Shown: positions 55,260 through 64,000 of the stretch, one piece after another
Layout: every line of letters starts with the position of its first letter
How positions within the stretch are numbered: the stretch's first letter is position 1
Assembly: GCA_021287185.1 (NCBI GenBank)
Contig: JAJTAZ010000005.1
Location: 1-64,000 of the forward strand
Direction: 5' to 3'
DNA: 64,000 nt
DNA from: Burkholderiales bacterium
Lineage (GTDB): Bacteria; Pseudomonadota; Gammaproteobacteria; Burkholderiales; Burkholderiaceae
Position numbers and translations under genes: made by a program
Notes under the pieces: generated by a model
Database searches by the model: none
Told to the model about the DNA's origin: nothing
What the model saw: the letters and a program-made list of their open reading frames with translations, nothing else

Positions 55260-56435
55260 TTAGAAACTGTGGCTCAAACCCACGCTATAACCATAGGCTT
55301 TCGCTGAAACAGGGAAGCCGACAAACCCATACGGACTTGCAACGCCAACATTTTTCGCTTTCAAATAAACCGTGTCAATTGCAACGGCGGTGCGTTTGCT
55401 CAACTTATGCTCATAACCCAAGCCAAGCGCCCAAGCGTTGTTCAAAGTTTCACCCGATTCAGCCGTTGATTTGCGTTTTTGATACAACACATACGCGGTG
55501 TCGTTCGGCGAGAACCATGTGCGCACAATCGCGCCCAAAGTACTGGCTTTTTTCGCATAGACTGTATCCACAGGATTCAAACCTGTAGCCGAGAAGAAGC
55601 CTTGAGCCATCCCTTTACCTTGGGCGTAAGACACACCAATCGCCAAAGGAATTTTTTGACCTTCATAGAAGTTATACGCCAAAACGCCTGCCCACTCATG
55701 CTGTTTTTTGCCAATAGCACTTGGCACTGGACTCGCCACTACAGGGCCATCGTTTTGATAAGCAATACGAGCCAGCAAGCCGTTGCCATAATAACCCAAA
55801 CGCGCACCGTAACCAATCTTAGAGCCGTCTGTGCCTTCGCTGTCATTACCCCAACCCCCGCCTTTGGTGGTTACATCAGCACCCACAGTAAAGCCTGAAT
55901 TTTTGTATTCATAGAACAAACCATTGCTGTGACGCGTACTTGAAATAGCATATAAATCCACATCGGTTACACCATGGGTACCAGTCAAACCGCCCGTTGC
56001 CAATTCGACTTGAGATTTGGCGCGACCAATCTTAACTTCACCGAATTTACCTTTAACACCGATAGTTGATTCGCGATTGAACAACTGGCCTTCGCCATTG
56101 TCTGCTTTCAAGTTTGCTTCTAATTTGAAAATGGCGGAAATACCATTGCCCAAATCCTCTTCACCCATGATGCCAAATCGATCACTGCGGCGCGGAGACT
56201 GTACCACGCTGTGCCCCAATATTCCTTGTGCAGCCCCAACAATTCCAGGCTTAACCATAGCAGGAAGTCCTGTTAAACCTTTCACATCCGGTGTTGCTCC
56301 TTTAGCAAACTCGCCTTTACCAAACAAGTCTGAATAACCCAGCTCTACCGCGCCGTACAAAGTGACATTGGTGGCAGCAGAAGCAGCCCCCGCAAATGTT
56401 CCCAAAATTGCCAAAGCAATCAATGATTGTTTCAT
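55260..56435 (-). CDS. Gram-negative porin (Burkholderia type), copy 1
   Basis: A 391-residue outer-membrane trimeric porin of the Porin_4 family. Signal peptide MKQSLIALAILGTFAGAASA, then ATNVTLYGAVELGYSD; landmarks GIMGEEDLGNGISAIFKLE, FGEVKIGRAKSQVELA, DLYAISSTRHSNGLFYEY and the C-terminal YSVGLSHSF ending in Phe, needed for barrel assembly. Start 56435 follows GGAG; an ATG four codons earlier lies inside that site. Tandem to a second porin; the two share these landmarks, so they arose by duplication. Confidence 0.95.
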   Translation of the reverse strand: MKQSLIALAILGTFAGAASAATNVTLYGAVELGYSDLFGKGEFAKGATPDVKGLTGLPAMVKPGIVGAAQGILGHSVVQSPRRSDRFGIMGEEDLGNGISAIFKLEANLKADNGEGQLFNRESTIGVKGKFGEVKIGRAKSQVELATGGLTGTHGVTDVDLYAISSTRHSNGLFYEYKNSGFTVGADVTTKGGGWGNDSEGTDGSKIGYGARLGYYGNGLLARIAYQNDGPVVASPVPSAIGKKQHEWAGVLAYNFYEGQKIPLAIGVSYAQGKGMAQGFFSATGLNPVDTVYAKKASTLGAIVRTWFSPNDTAYVLYQKRKSTAESGETLNNAWALGLGYEHKLSKRTAVAIDTVYLKAKNVGVASPYGFVGFPVSAKAYGYSVGLSHSF

Positions 56436-56750
56436 TCTCTTCTCCATTTGTTTAATTTTATTAATCCAAAAACACTTGGATTAACTCTGTATTAAAAACA
56501 CACGAAACGCCAACTTGCCTTTACAACCTTGAATGCCAGCTCTTTTCGTTGGTGTCATTATCACGGGTGTTGCACATTCTGTCCACAATGTTTTTGTGGT
56601 TTGTTGTAAAAATGTATCTATTTAGCACAAACACCACAGCTCTGATATCGTGGCGAATTTTTGCCGTCATTACTGAGCAATACGTGATAAAGCCTAATCA
56701 ACGTTATTTCAATATAAGTAAAATCCTCCCCCTACTAAAACGAGCCCAAT
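56436..56750. other. Inter-porin region
   Basis: Leader and promoter of porin 1. No gene and no clear operator seen. Only short frames without ribosome sites. Confidence 0.5.
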
Positions 56751-56776
56751 AAAAAAGCGACCCGAAGGTCGCTTTT
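56751..56776 (-). terminator. Terminator after porin 2
   Basis: AAAAGCGACC/GGTCGCTTTT with tetraloop CGAA and a six-base A run that becomes T on the minus strand. Confidence 0.92.
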
Positions 56777-56799
56777 GACTAATTTAGATAAGTCGTAAA

Positions 56800-57879
56800 T
56801 TAGAAGTTGTGCGCTAAACCAACGCTATAACCAGTCGCAGTACCTTTGTTTTCAGGACCGCCTGTATTTTTGATGGTCGCATATGCAACATCAGCATACA
56901 CTGAAGTGCGTTTGCTCAAATCATGTGAATAACCAGCCGCCCACACGTTGCCGTTGTAGTCGGTTGCGCCAGCAGTGGTGCCTTTGCGTTGCTGATATTT
57001 AACATACACTGAGTCATTTGAACCAATGGTTGAAGCAATTACAGCAGACAAAGTGCGCGCTTTCTTAGTTGCGATACGACCAAGACCAAACTTAGCATCG
57101 ACCAAATCAGACGCAGCACCTTTACCTTGGGCATAAGCCACGCCCACAGTCAAAGCATTGTTAGCGTAAGGAACTACAGCAGCCAACAAACCACCCCATT
57201 CTTGGTTTTTCACAGCATCACCAGCAACAACTGTTGTTGTACCATCATTTTGATAAGCAGCACGAGCCAACAAAGTCACGCCACCACCAACTTGACCAGC
57301 ATAGCCCAAACGTGCACCGTAACCCACTTTACCACTCACACCTTCAGTTGCATTATCTGCAGCACCACCTTTGGTAGTCACATCAGCACCGAAAGAGAAG
57401 CCAGCGTTGTCATAAGAATAGAACAAACCATTGCTGTGACGAGTCAATGCAACAGAGTACAAATCTACGTCAGCAACACGGTGACCCGGAACAATACCGC
57501 CCAAAGCCAATTCCATTTGTGATTTTGCACGGCCAATCTTCACTTCGCCGAAAGAACCCTTCAAACCAACCGTAGCTTCACGATGAAAGAAACTGTCATC
57601 GCTGTCGATCGCGCCAACGTCAGCACCAAAACGACCTTCTAACTTGAAGATTGCAGACAACCCATTACCCAAGTCTTCTTGACCTTTGATACCAAAGTTA
57701 CTGTTGCTTTCGGAAGTACCACCTTGCACGAAAGTATTGTCCCGATTAGACAAATCTTTACCGTATGACCAACCTTCATAGCCAGCATCTACAGTACCAT
57801 ACAAAGTTACGCTGGTTGCAGCAGATGCAACACCAGCGAACGAACCCAAAACAGCCAAAGCCACTAAAGTCTTTTTCAT
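56800..57879 (-). CDS. Gram-negative porin (Burkholderia type), copy 2
   Basis: A 359-residue Porin_4 protein. Signal peptide MKKTLVALAVLGSFAGVASA, first strand ATSVTLYGTVDAGYEG, GIKGQEDLGNGLSAIFKLE, FGEVKIGRAKSQMELA, SVALTRHSNGLFYSY and C-terminal YSVGLAHNF. Shorter than copy 1, with differences in the surface loops. A TATCCTCT-complement (AGAGGATA) ribosome site. Its codon use looks highly adapted (few rare codons), so it is probably the main porin. Confidence 0.95.
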   Translation of the reverse strand: MKKTLVALAVLGSFAGVASAATSVTLYGTVDAGYEGWSYGKDLSNRDNTFVQGGTSESNSNFGIKGQEDLGNGLSAIFKLEGRFGADVGAIDSDDSFFHREATVGLKGSFGEVKIGRAKSQMELALGGIVPGHRVADVDLYSVALTRHSNGLFYSYDNAGFSFGADVTTKGGAADNATEGVSGKVGYGARLGYAGQVGGGVTLLARAAYQNDGTTTVVAGDAVKNQEWGGLLAAVVPYANNALTVGVAYAQGKGAASDLVDAKFGLGRIATKKARTLSAVIASTIGSNDSVYVKYQQRKGTTAGATDYNGNVWAAGYSHDLSKRTSVYADVAYATIKNTGGPENKGTATGYSVGLAHNF

Positions 57880-58240
57880 TTGTTTATCCTCTTAAAAGTT
57901 AAACTCTAAACAGTTGAGATCAAATCATTTCAATCCCAATACTCTTTGCAGAGATCTTACGAAACGCGAACTTCGCTCTCATTCCGACAATCTAATTTTG
58001 CTACCACACAGCACTTTTGTCCAATACTATTGGCTTTTATCACAGGTTTTGCAGTGTATATGCAACAGTTTGTTGTTTGCATGCAACGATTTTGTTTATC
58101 TGAAATGCAGGGCGGTTTTTCTGGATTTTTCGTTTTTATGATTGTAGCCGCTGTATTTGAAAGCCATTTTGGCGAAAAGCCCATCACAACCAATAGCTCA
58201 CAACCCAATCCATACACCGAAAATTTCTGCTTGTGACGGG
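57880..58240. other. Porin 2 upstream region
   Basis: Long AT-rich leader/promoter region of porin 2, and the 5' flank beyond the end of gph. No gene supported. No terminator for gph is visible. Confidence 0.5.
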
Positions 58241-58900
58241 TTACAACAAACTGATTAAATCCGTCACATGATTGATTTGCGCATCTGCACCCCAAGATTC
58301 TATCGTTTGTAAATTGGCATAACCATAGCGCACGGCAATCGCTTGACCATACATCGCGGCGCGCGCCGCTTGGATGTCTCTTTCATCGTCACCGACGTAA
58401 ATTAAATGATGCGGTGGTATATCAAGGCACTTCGCCGCGTAGATGAGTGGTTCAGGATGGGGTTTCGCATATGCGGTGGTGTCGCCGCACACAATGACCC
58501 GCGCCCGCCGATCCAAACCCAACGCTCGCACCACAGGTGTAGTGAACCGTTGGTATTTATTGGTTACGATTCCCCATGCGATGCGATTGTTTTCCAAATA
58601 GGTGAGTGCTGAATCCACACCATCAAACAAGCGAGTATGCTCGGTGGCGTGTTGCTCATAGTATTCAAGAAACTCATCTCGCATCGCCAAGTAGTCAGGA
58701 TGCGTGTCATCAATACCAAACCCCGCGCCCAGCAGTCCGCGTGCGCCGTTTGATACAAAAGGGCGTAATTGTGCCAAGGGTAGGGCTGCTAACTGTCGCT
58801 TGATACGCATGGCATTGACCGCGCCAGCCAAATCGGGCGCGGAATCAATCAGCGTACCGTCTAAATCAAACAGTACGCCGAGGGTGGTATTTTTCTGCAC
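58241..58900 (-). CDS. gph: Phosphoglycolate phosphatase (HAD family)
   Basis: Hydrolyses 2-phosphoglycolate. About 219 residues. HAD motif I FDLDGTLIDSAPDL, motif II region IVTNKYQRFTTPV, motif III KPHPEPLIYA and motif IV YVGDDERDIQAA. No ATG occurs before motif I: GTG at 58900 and TTG at 58906 or 58978 are the candidates, so the start is uncertain. GTG gives the family-like short lead into VLFDLDG. It follows ubiG, the usual ubiG-gph pair. Confidence 0.88.
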   Translation of the reverse strand: MQKNTTLGVLFDLDGTLIDSAPDLAGAVNAMRIKRQLAALPLAQLRPFVSNGARGLLGAGFGIDDTHPDYLAMRDEFLEYYEQHATEHTRLFDGVDSALTYLENNRIAWGIVTNKYQRFTTPVVRALGLDRRARVIVCGDTTAYAKPHPEPLIYAAKCLDIPPHHLIYVGDDERDIQAARAAMYGQAIAVRYGYANLQTIESWGADAQINHVTDLISLL

Positions 58901-58959
58901 GACCAAACGATTATTAAAGACAAAGTTAACGCATTCTATACTGTCAAAACCAGTAGCGT

Positions 58960-59694
58960 TTATTTGACTTTGCGACAAGCCATCATGTAATTAACACTGG
59001 CGTCTTTGGTGACCACGAAAGGATGGGTTTTGGATTGCCAAGGTTGGTAACCAACGCCCGATAAAGCAACGACCTCCAAGCCCGATTGTCGTGCCATCGC
59101 CGACAACTCGCTCGGCTTAATAAAGGTATCGTATTGATGCGTGCCTTTGGGAATCCATTTGAGCAAATATTCTGCCGCGCCAATGGTCAACGCCCAAGCC
59201 TTTGGATTTCGGTTAATGGTCGAAAAAAACACCATGCCATTTGGCATCAAAAGTTCTGCCGCAGCATGTATCACCGAAGCAGGATCGGGCACATGCTCCA
59301 ACAGTTCCATACAGGTAACCACCTCATATTCTGCTGGGTGCGCCTGCGCCCACGCCTCGGCCGTGGTCACTTGGTAATCAATGCTCAATTGCTCAGTGCC
59401 CGCATGGGCTCGGGCCACCTCTATTGAGTCCAATGCCATGTCCAAACCCGTCACTCGCGCACCTGCTTTTGCCAGCGACTCGCTTAAAATACCGCCACCA
59501 CATCCAATATCCACCGTTTTGGCATTATTTAAATCCACATATTGTTCAATCCAAGCCATGCGCGTTGGATTGATTTGGTGCAGGGTTTTCAATGAGCCTT
59601 GCTCATCCCACCATTCATGCGCGTGTTGGGAAAATTTTTCAATTTCTTGAGCAGATATGTTTTGATAATCAGGGGTATGGACGTGGTTGTTCAT
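58960..59694 (-). CDS. ubiG: Bifunctional 2-polyprenyl-6-hydroxyphenol/3-demethylubiquinol O-methyltransferase
   Basis: Two O-methylation steps of ubiquinone synthesis. 244 residues. NISAQEIEKFSQHAHEWWDEQGSLKTLHQINP is the typical N-terminal region, SAM site VDIGCGGGILSESLAKAG, ITCMELLEHVPDP (here VTCMELLEHVPDP) and FFSTINRNPKAW. ATG 59694 (MNNHVHTPD) is used; 22 further in-frame upstream codons do not look like the family. No strong ribosome site. Confidence 0.95.
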   Translation of the reverse strand: MNNHVHTPDYQNISAQEIEKFSQHAHEWWDEQGSLKTLHQINPTRMAWIEQYVDLNNAKTVDIGCGGGILSESLAKAGARVTGLDMALDSIEVARAHAGTEQLSIDYQVTTAEAWAQAHPAEYEVVTCMELLEHVPDPASVIHAAAELLMPNGMVFFSTINRNPKAWALTIGAAEYLLKWIPKGTHQYDTFIKPSELSAMARQSGLEVVALSGVGYQPWQSKTHPFVVTKDASVNYMMACRKVK

Positions 59695-59783
59695 GATGAA
59701 ATGTCGCCTCAGTGAAAAGTGGGGGCTTGATGGGAAACGCCACCTGAGCGTTATTGCCAACTTACCGAAAGAATTTTACCATG

Positions 59784-59811
59784 AAAAAAGCCCTGCATTC
59801 GCAGGGCTTTT
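59784..59811 (-). terminator. Terminator after the OmpA-family gene
   Basis: AAAAGCCCTGC/GCAGGGCTTTT with loop ATTC, 19 bp after the stop. Confidence 0.93.
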
Positions 59812-59830
59812 CGCAATCAAAACAGGTTGA

Positions 59831-60532
59831 TTATTTGGTAACGTTTACACCAACCGCAGTCAATTCACGTTTCCATGCTTCAACTTGATTTGCAGGAACG
59901 CTTGCACCTTGGATGTCAACAGTTACGCGACGGTTAGGTTGCTCACATGCTTGACGTGCTGCTTTAGTACCTTTACAAGAAGCAGGAGAAACGATCAACT
60001 GACGTTCGCCCATACCTTGGCTAACGATTTTACCAGCAGGAACGCCTTGGCTTACCAAGTATGCTTTCACAGATTCTGCACGACGCAAAGACAAACGGTC
60101 GTTATAAGCATCAGAACCCCATGAGTCAGTGTGACCCACAACAACAGTTTGAGAATATGAATTGCGATTCAAGAAAGCAGCCAATCGACCCAACATTTCT
60201 TGACCAGCAGGACGCAAAGAAGCTTTATCAAAGTCAAACAATGTTGCCGCGTCCAAGTTCAAACTACCGTTCATGATAACTGGTGGTTTAACAGCAACCG
60301 CATCACAACCCACAACAGGGTTGCCATCAGGATAGTAACCAGTTTGCCAGCACAATTTGTCTGTGCCATTGGTCGCGCCGTAATCACCACTTACCCAGAT
60401 TTGGCTGTCAGCCGCGTCTTGCACGTGACGGCTGTTTACAGCGTCCGCCATTGGTGTGATTGCAGCCGCATTTACTTGTGCCGCGAGGGCTAATGTTGCG
60501 ACTAAAGAAGCAACTTTTACGAAGTTTTTCAT
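59831..60532 (-). CDS. OmpA-family outer-membrane protein
   Basis: A 233-residue protein. Signal peptide MKNFVKVASLVATLALAAQVNA, a short linker region with two Cys (DKLCWQTGYY, VVGCDAV), and the peptidoglycan-binding OmpA domain: FDFDKASLRPAGQEML, VVGHTDSWGSDAYND, LSLRRAESVKAYLVSQGV and RRVTVDIQG. It lacks an eight-strand N-terminal barrel, so it tethers or senses peptidoglycan more like OmpA of Burkholderiales (short form). AGGAG ribosome site. Confidence 0.93.
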   Translation of the reverse strand: MKNFVKVASLVATLALAAQVNAAAITPMADAVNSRHVQDAADSQIWVSGDYGATNGTDKLCWQTGYYPDGNPVVGCDAVAVKPPVIMNGSLNLDAATLFDFDKASLRPAGQEMLGRLAAFLNRNSYSQTVVVGHTDSWGSDAYNDRLSLRRAESVKAYLVSQGVPAGKIVSQGMGERQLIVSPASCKGTKAARQACEQPNRRVTVDIQGASVPANQVEAWKRELTAVGVNVTK

Positions 60533-60979
60533 GTTTCTCCTCTTATGGAAAGTGCGCAGTCAGCCTGCGAGAACGTTCACCACGAGTTCAAAATTATTTC
60601 AAACCCTAATTTAAACAGTGCCATTATAACTATTCAATGTGCACTCTGCAATATCATTTCTTACACAATAAATGCGTTATTAACACCGCACGAACTCATT
60701 GTGCCACAACTTTGTACGCTAAGTGACGGCAAAAACCAATTATGTTCTGTGAAGCGGTGTGTTCCAGTGTATTTTGTTTCAATTATGCAACACCTCTTTT
60801 GCATTGGGGCGACGCTTTTTCGTGCAAACAATCCTTAATTGTATGTTTTTCACAGCATCCCATTGCAAGGCATAAAGTCGACCTTCGCACTGTATATCGT
60901 GCGCGCGACATGTTAGAATGGCGCGTTGAATGTTGTCTTTTTTGAACAACGCTCGGACTTATTTAATCACAGGACATCT
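60533..60979. other. Divergent region between the OmpA-family gene and gyrA
   Basis: Control region for both genes. TTAGAAT near 60912 is a possible gyrA -10. Small frames here look accidental. Confidence 0.45.
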
Positions 60980-63649
60980 ATGTCATCTTTTGCCAAAGAA
61001 ACCCTTCCCATTTCGCTTGAAGATGAAATGCGCCGCTCCTACCTTGATTACGCCATGAGTGTGATTGTGGGGCGTGCCTTACCCGATGTGCGCGACGGGT
61101 TAAAACCCGTTCATCGTCGTGTGCTATATGCCATGCACGAGCAAAGCAATGATTGGAACCGCGCATACAAAAAATCCGCCCGCATCGTCGGTGATGTCAT
61201 GGGTAAATATCACCCGCATGGCGACAGTGCGATTTACAATACCATCGTGCGCATGGCGCAAGATTTCTCTTTGCGCTACACCTTGGTGGACGGACAGGGC
61301 AACTTCGGTTCGGTGGACGGTGATGCCGCCGCCGCAATGCGCTATACCGAAATGCGTATGGCGAAAATCGGGCATCAGCTGTTGGAGGACATTGACAAAG
61401 AAACTGTAGATTTCGGCCCAAACTACGATGGCAATGAACGCGAACCACTGGTTTTGCCAACGCGCCTACCGAATTTACTCATCAATGGCTCGACAGGGAT
61501 TGCCGTCGGTATGGCGACCAACATCCCACCGCATAATTTGCGTGAGGTGGTCAAAGCGTGTCTGCATGTATTGCACAACCCTGAAGCAACGGTCGATGAA
61601 TTGATTGAACTGGTTCCTGCACCCGACTTCCCAACCGCTGGGATTATTTATGGTGTGTCTGGCGTGCGCCAAGGTTATAAAACAGGCCGCGGTCGCGTGG
61701 TGATGCGCGCACGCGTTCACTTCGAAGATTTAGAAAAAGGCAATCGCCAAGCAATTATTGTTGATGAATTGCCGTATCAAGTCAACAAACGCAAATTGCT
61801 CGAAAACATCGCCGAGATGGTCAATGACAAGCGCCTTGAAGGCATTTCCGATTTGCGCGATGAGTCGGATAAATCGGGCATGCGCATGGTGATTGAACTC
61901 AAGCGCGGTGAAGTCGCCGAAGTGGTTCTAAATAACCTATACAAACACACGCAATTACAAGACACGTTTGGCATGAACATGGTCGCGCTGGTCGATGGTC
62001 AGCCAAAACTGCTCAATTTGCGCGAAATGCTGGTGTATTTCCTTGAGCATCGTCGCGAAGTGGTCACGCGCCGCACCGCGTTTGAGTTGCGCAAAGCACG
62101 CGACCGTGCGCATATTTTAGAAGGCTTGGCGGTGGCATTGGCGAACATTGACGAATTCATCGCCATTATTAAAGCCGCGCCCACGCCACCTGTGGCAAAA
62201 ACCGACTTAATGGCGAAACTGTGGGATTCTGAATTAGTCCGCGAAATGCTCGGTCGTACTGAAGGACGCGATTTATACCGCCCAGACGGTTTACTCCCCG
62301 ATATGGGGTTGCAGGACAACGGCCTGTATCGTTTGTCAGACATCCAAGCGCAAGAAATTTTGCAAATGCGTTTGCAACGTTTGACGGGTTTGGAACAAGA
62401 CAAAATTGTCCAAGAGTACAAAGACATCATGACGCACATCGCCGATTTGATTGACATCCTGTCGCGTCCTGAACGAGTGACCGCGATTATCGATGGCGAG
62501 TTGACCGCGATTGTTGAAGAATTCGGTGACGCACGTCGCTCGCAAATCGAGATGAACGCATCGGACATTGATATTGAAGATTTAATCACGCCGTGCGACA
62601 TGGTGGTGACCTTGTCCAACACAGGTTATATCAAAGCGCAAGCGCTGTCCGAGTATCGCACGCAACGCCGTGGCGGCCGTGGCAAGCAAGCCGCTTCGAC
62701 CAAAGGCGAAGAGGACTGGATTGAAAACCTATTCGTTGCCAATACGCACGATACGATTTTAAGTTTCTCGAATCGCGGTCGTCTGTATTGGACGCGCGTG
62801 TACGAAGTCCCAGCAGGCTCGCGCACTTCACGCGGCACGCCGATTATTCGCATGTTGCCACTTGAGGAGGGTGAGAAAATCACCGCCATGTTGCCGATTG
62901 ATGCCAAAAATGGCGGCGGTTTTGCTGAAGACAAATACGTCTTTATGGCAACCAGTCTCGGTACGGTGAAGAAAACCCCGTTGTCGGACTTCTCAAATCC
63001 GCGCAAAGCAGGCATCATCGCGGTGAATTTGGACGAGGGCGACTATTTGATTGGCGCAGCAGTGACCGATGGCGCACACGATGTGATGTTGTTCTCTGAT
63101 GCGGGTAAAGCCGTGCGTTTTGACGAAAACGATGTGCGCCCAATGGGTCGCAATGCACGTGGCGTGCGTGGTATGAACTTGGAAGAAGGACAAAACATCA
63201 TCGCTTTATTGGTGGCCGAATCCGAAAGTCAGTACGTGCTCACTGCGACCGAAAACGGCTTTGGAAAACGCACGCCGATTACCGAATACACCCGTCATGG
63301 TCGCGGCACAAAAGGCATGATTGCCATCCAAACCTCTGAGCGCAACGGCAAAGTCGTTGCCGCGCAGTTGGTCGAAGAAGACGATCAAATCATGCTCATC
63401 ACCCAAGGCGGCACCTTGGTACGGACACGCATTTCTGAAGTGCGCGTGGTCGGTCGCGCAACACAAGGCGTGACTTTGATTGGCTTGGATAAGGGCGATG
63501 TGTTGTCAGGCGTGCAAAAAGTCATGGTTTCGGTGGAGGATGAAGGCGAGTTAGACGAATCGATTGATGACAATGCAGATACACCGTTGTCTGGCGAAGC
63601 ATCCAGCGACACATCAAGCGAGACCACCGCTGAAACGCCCACTGAGTAA
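60980..63649 (+). CDS. gyrA: DNA gyrase subunit A
   Basis: An 889-residue topoisomerase subunit that breaks and rejoins DNA for negative supercoiling. Start [20 protein letters not shown] with AGGA upstream. The numbering equals E. coli through the active site: Ser83, Asn87 ([13 protein letters not shown]), catalytic Tyr122 in [11 protein letters not shown]. The C-terminal beta-pinwheel has the GyrA box QRRGGRGK, and an acidic Asp/Glu/Ser/Thr tail closes the protein. Asn at 87 corresponds to the D87N quinolone-resistance change of enterobacteria. gyrA heads its transcription unit and has its own terminator. Confidence 0.97.
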   Translation: MSSFAKETLPISLEDEMRRSYLDYAMSVIVGRALPDVRDGLKPVHRRVLYAMHEQSNDWNRAYKKSARIVGDVMGKYHPHGDSAIYNTIVRMAQDFSLRYTLVDGQGNFGSVDGDAAAAMRYTEMRMAKIGHQLLEDIDKETVDFGPNYDGNEREPLVLPTRLPNLLINGSTGIAVGMATNIPPHNLREVVKACLHVLHNPEATVDELIELVPAPDFPTAGIIYGVSGVRQGYKTGRGRVVMRARVHFEDLEKGNRQAIIVDELPYQVNKRKLLENIAEMVNDKRLEGISDLRDESDKSGMRMVIELKRGEVAEVVLNNLYKHTQLQDTFGMNMVALVDGQPKLLNLREMLVYFLEHRREVVTRRTAFELRKARDRAHILEGLAVALANIDEFIAIIKAAPTPPVAKTDLMAKLWDSELVREMLGRTEGRDLYRPDGLLPDMGLQDNGLYRLSDIQAQEILQMRLQRLTGLEQDKIVQEYKDIMTHIADLIDILSRPERVTAIIDGELTAIVEEFGDARRSQIEMNASDIDIEDLITPCDMVVTLSNTGYIKAQALSEYRTQRRGGRGKQAASTKGEEDWIENLFVANTHDTILSFSNRGRLYWTRVYEVPAGSRTSRGTPIIRMLPLEEGEKITAMLPIDAKNGGGFAEDKYVFMATSLGTVKKTPLSDFSNPRKAGIIAVNLDEGDYLIGAAVTDGAHDVMLFSDAGKAVRFDENDVRPMGRNARGVRGMNLEEGQNIIALLVAESESQYVLTATENGFGKRTPITEYTRHGRGTKGMIAIQTSERNGKVVAAQLVEEDDQIMLITQGGTLVRTRISEVRVVGRATQGVTLIGLDKGDVLSGVQKVMVSVEDEGELDESIDDNADTPLSGEASSDTSSETTAETPTE

Positions 63650-63672
63650 TATTACTCGCATCCGCATCACGC

Positions 63673-63703
63673 AAAAAACCGCTCAAGTCATGAGCGGTTT
63701 TTT
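63673..63703. terminator. Bidirectional terminator after gyrA
   Basis: AAAAAACCGCTCA/TGAGCGGTTTTTT with loop AGTCA between convergent genes. Confidence 0.93.
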
Positions 63704-63724
63704 GACACTTTGCCCACGATTTCA

Positions 63725-64000
63725 TTAGGATACCTGCACCTGCGCCATCTCCATGGTGGGATAGTCGGTATAACCTTCAGATCCTGGGGTGTAAAATGTT
63801 GCGGGGTTGGGGGTATTTAATGCCGCACCTGATTGAACGCGTGCGGGTAAATCGGGGTTGGCTAAAAAGCCCGTCCCAAACGCCACAGCATCCACCCGTC
63901 CATCGGCGATGGCCTGCTCGGCTTCGTCTGCGGTGTAACCCATATTACCGACCAACACACCTTTGTAATATTCACGTGCGGGGGTCAATACGTCACCATG
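63725..64000 (-). CDS. Old Yellow Enzyme family alkene reductase, C-terminal part
   Basis: The last 91 residues of an FMN-dependent NADH:flavin oxidoreductase/alkene reductase (NemA-like). VLVGNMGYTADEAEQAIADGRVDAVAFG, where GxxGYT and the VAFGTGFLANPDLP segment bind the FMN phosphate, is diagnostic, and YTPGSEGYTDYPTM is the typical end. The frame is open to the right edge, so the gene begins outside the window. Confidence 0.92.
   Translation of the reverse strand, partial: HGDVLTPAREYYKGVLVGNMGYTADEAEQAIADGRVDAVAFGTGFLANPDLPARVQSGAALNTPNPATFYTPGSEGYTDYPTMEMAQVQVS

Noticed and set aside
57957..58295. A 112-codon minus-strand frame overlapping the end of gph
   Set aside because: Cys-rich random-looking sequence that overlaps the conserved C-terminus of gph in another frame.
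60545..60945. Small plus-strand frames in the gyrA upstream region
   Set aside because: No ribosome sites; high Cys and mixed composition typical of non-coding DNA.

Overview
The window is chromosomal DNA from a Gram-negative betaproteobacterium, most likely of the order Burkholderiales. Supporting features are the tRNA-Tyr/Gly/Thr-tuf cluster, sspAB beside the cytochrome bc1 genes, metX-metW, Burkholderia-type general porins, an RNase E with a long basic tail, and a DksA whose zinc cysteines are mostly replaced. Codon use and base composition look nearer the middle of the GC range than in classical Burkholderia. I cannot name the species.

Left part (1-24451), core genes: tuf (cut by the window edge) behind three tRNAs; dgkA; hslVU; a lipoprotein; dksA with a degenerate COG0523-like neighbour; an alpha/beta hydrolase and a thioredoxin-like [2Fe-2S] protein; birA-coaX; glgX with a CPBP protease; coaD with a ferredoxin; an M16 peptidase; two tandem TonB-like/DUF3108 proteins; sspAB; petABC; mscL; a TonB-like protein with an epimerase; and ssrA (tmRNA).

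Middle part (about 24445-34350): a roughly 9.9 kb integrated element sits exactly at the 3' end of ssrA. It carries a P4-type tyrosine integrase, an AlpA regulator, a Rha-like protein, a possible replication protein overlapped by an iteron-like DNA repeat array, and a cassette of small secreted or membrane proteins flanked by a duplicated 67-bp stem-loop. It also carries an XRE regulator, an AAA ATPase behind a nested palindrome, a 20-residue hydrophobic ORF and a HigB/HigA-type module whose toxin has a frameshift. No capsid, portal or conjugation genes are visible, so it looks like a satellite or minimal integrative element. To its right lies a scar where a trimeric autotransporter gene that has lost its membrane anchor runs straight into the 3' end of a histidine kinase gene.

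Right part (37421-64000), core genes again: DUF3597, rne, rluC, a DUF2272 protein, metX-metW behind a leader that resembles a SAM-II (SAM-alpha) aptamer followed by a terminator, a fatty-acid beta-oxidation cluster (TetR regulator, acyl-CoA dehydrogenase, FadB-like, thiolase, enoyl-CoA hydratase), an acyltransferase, a sulfurtransferase-like protein, two tandem porins, gph-ubiG, an OmpA-family protein, gyrA (Asn at position 87) and the end of an Old Yellow Enzyme gene.
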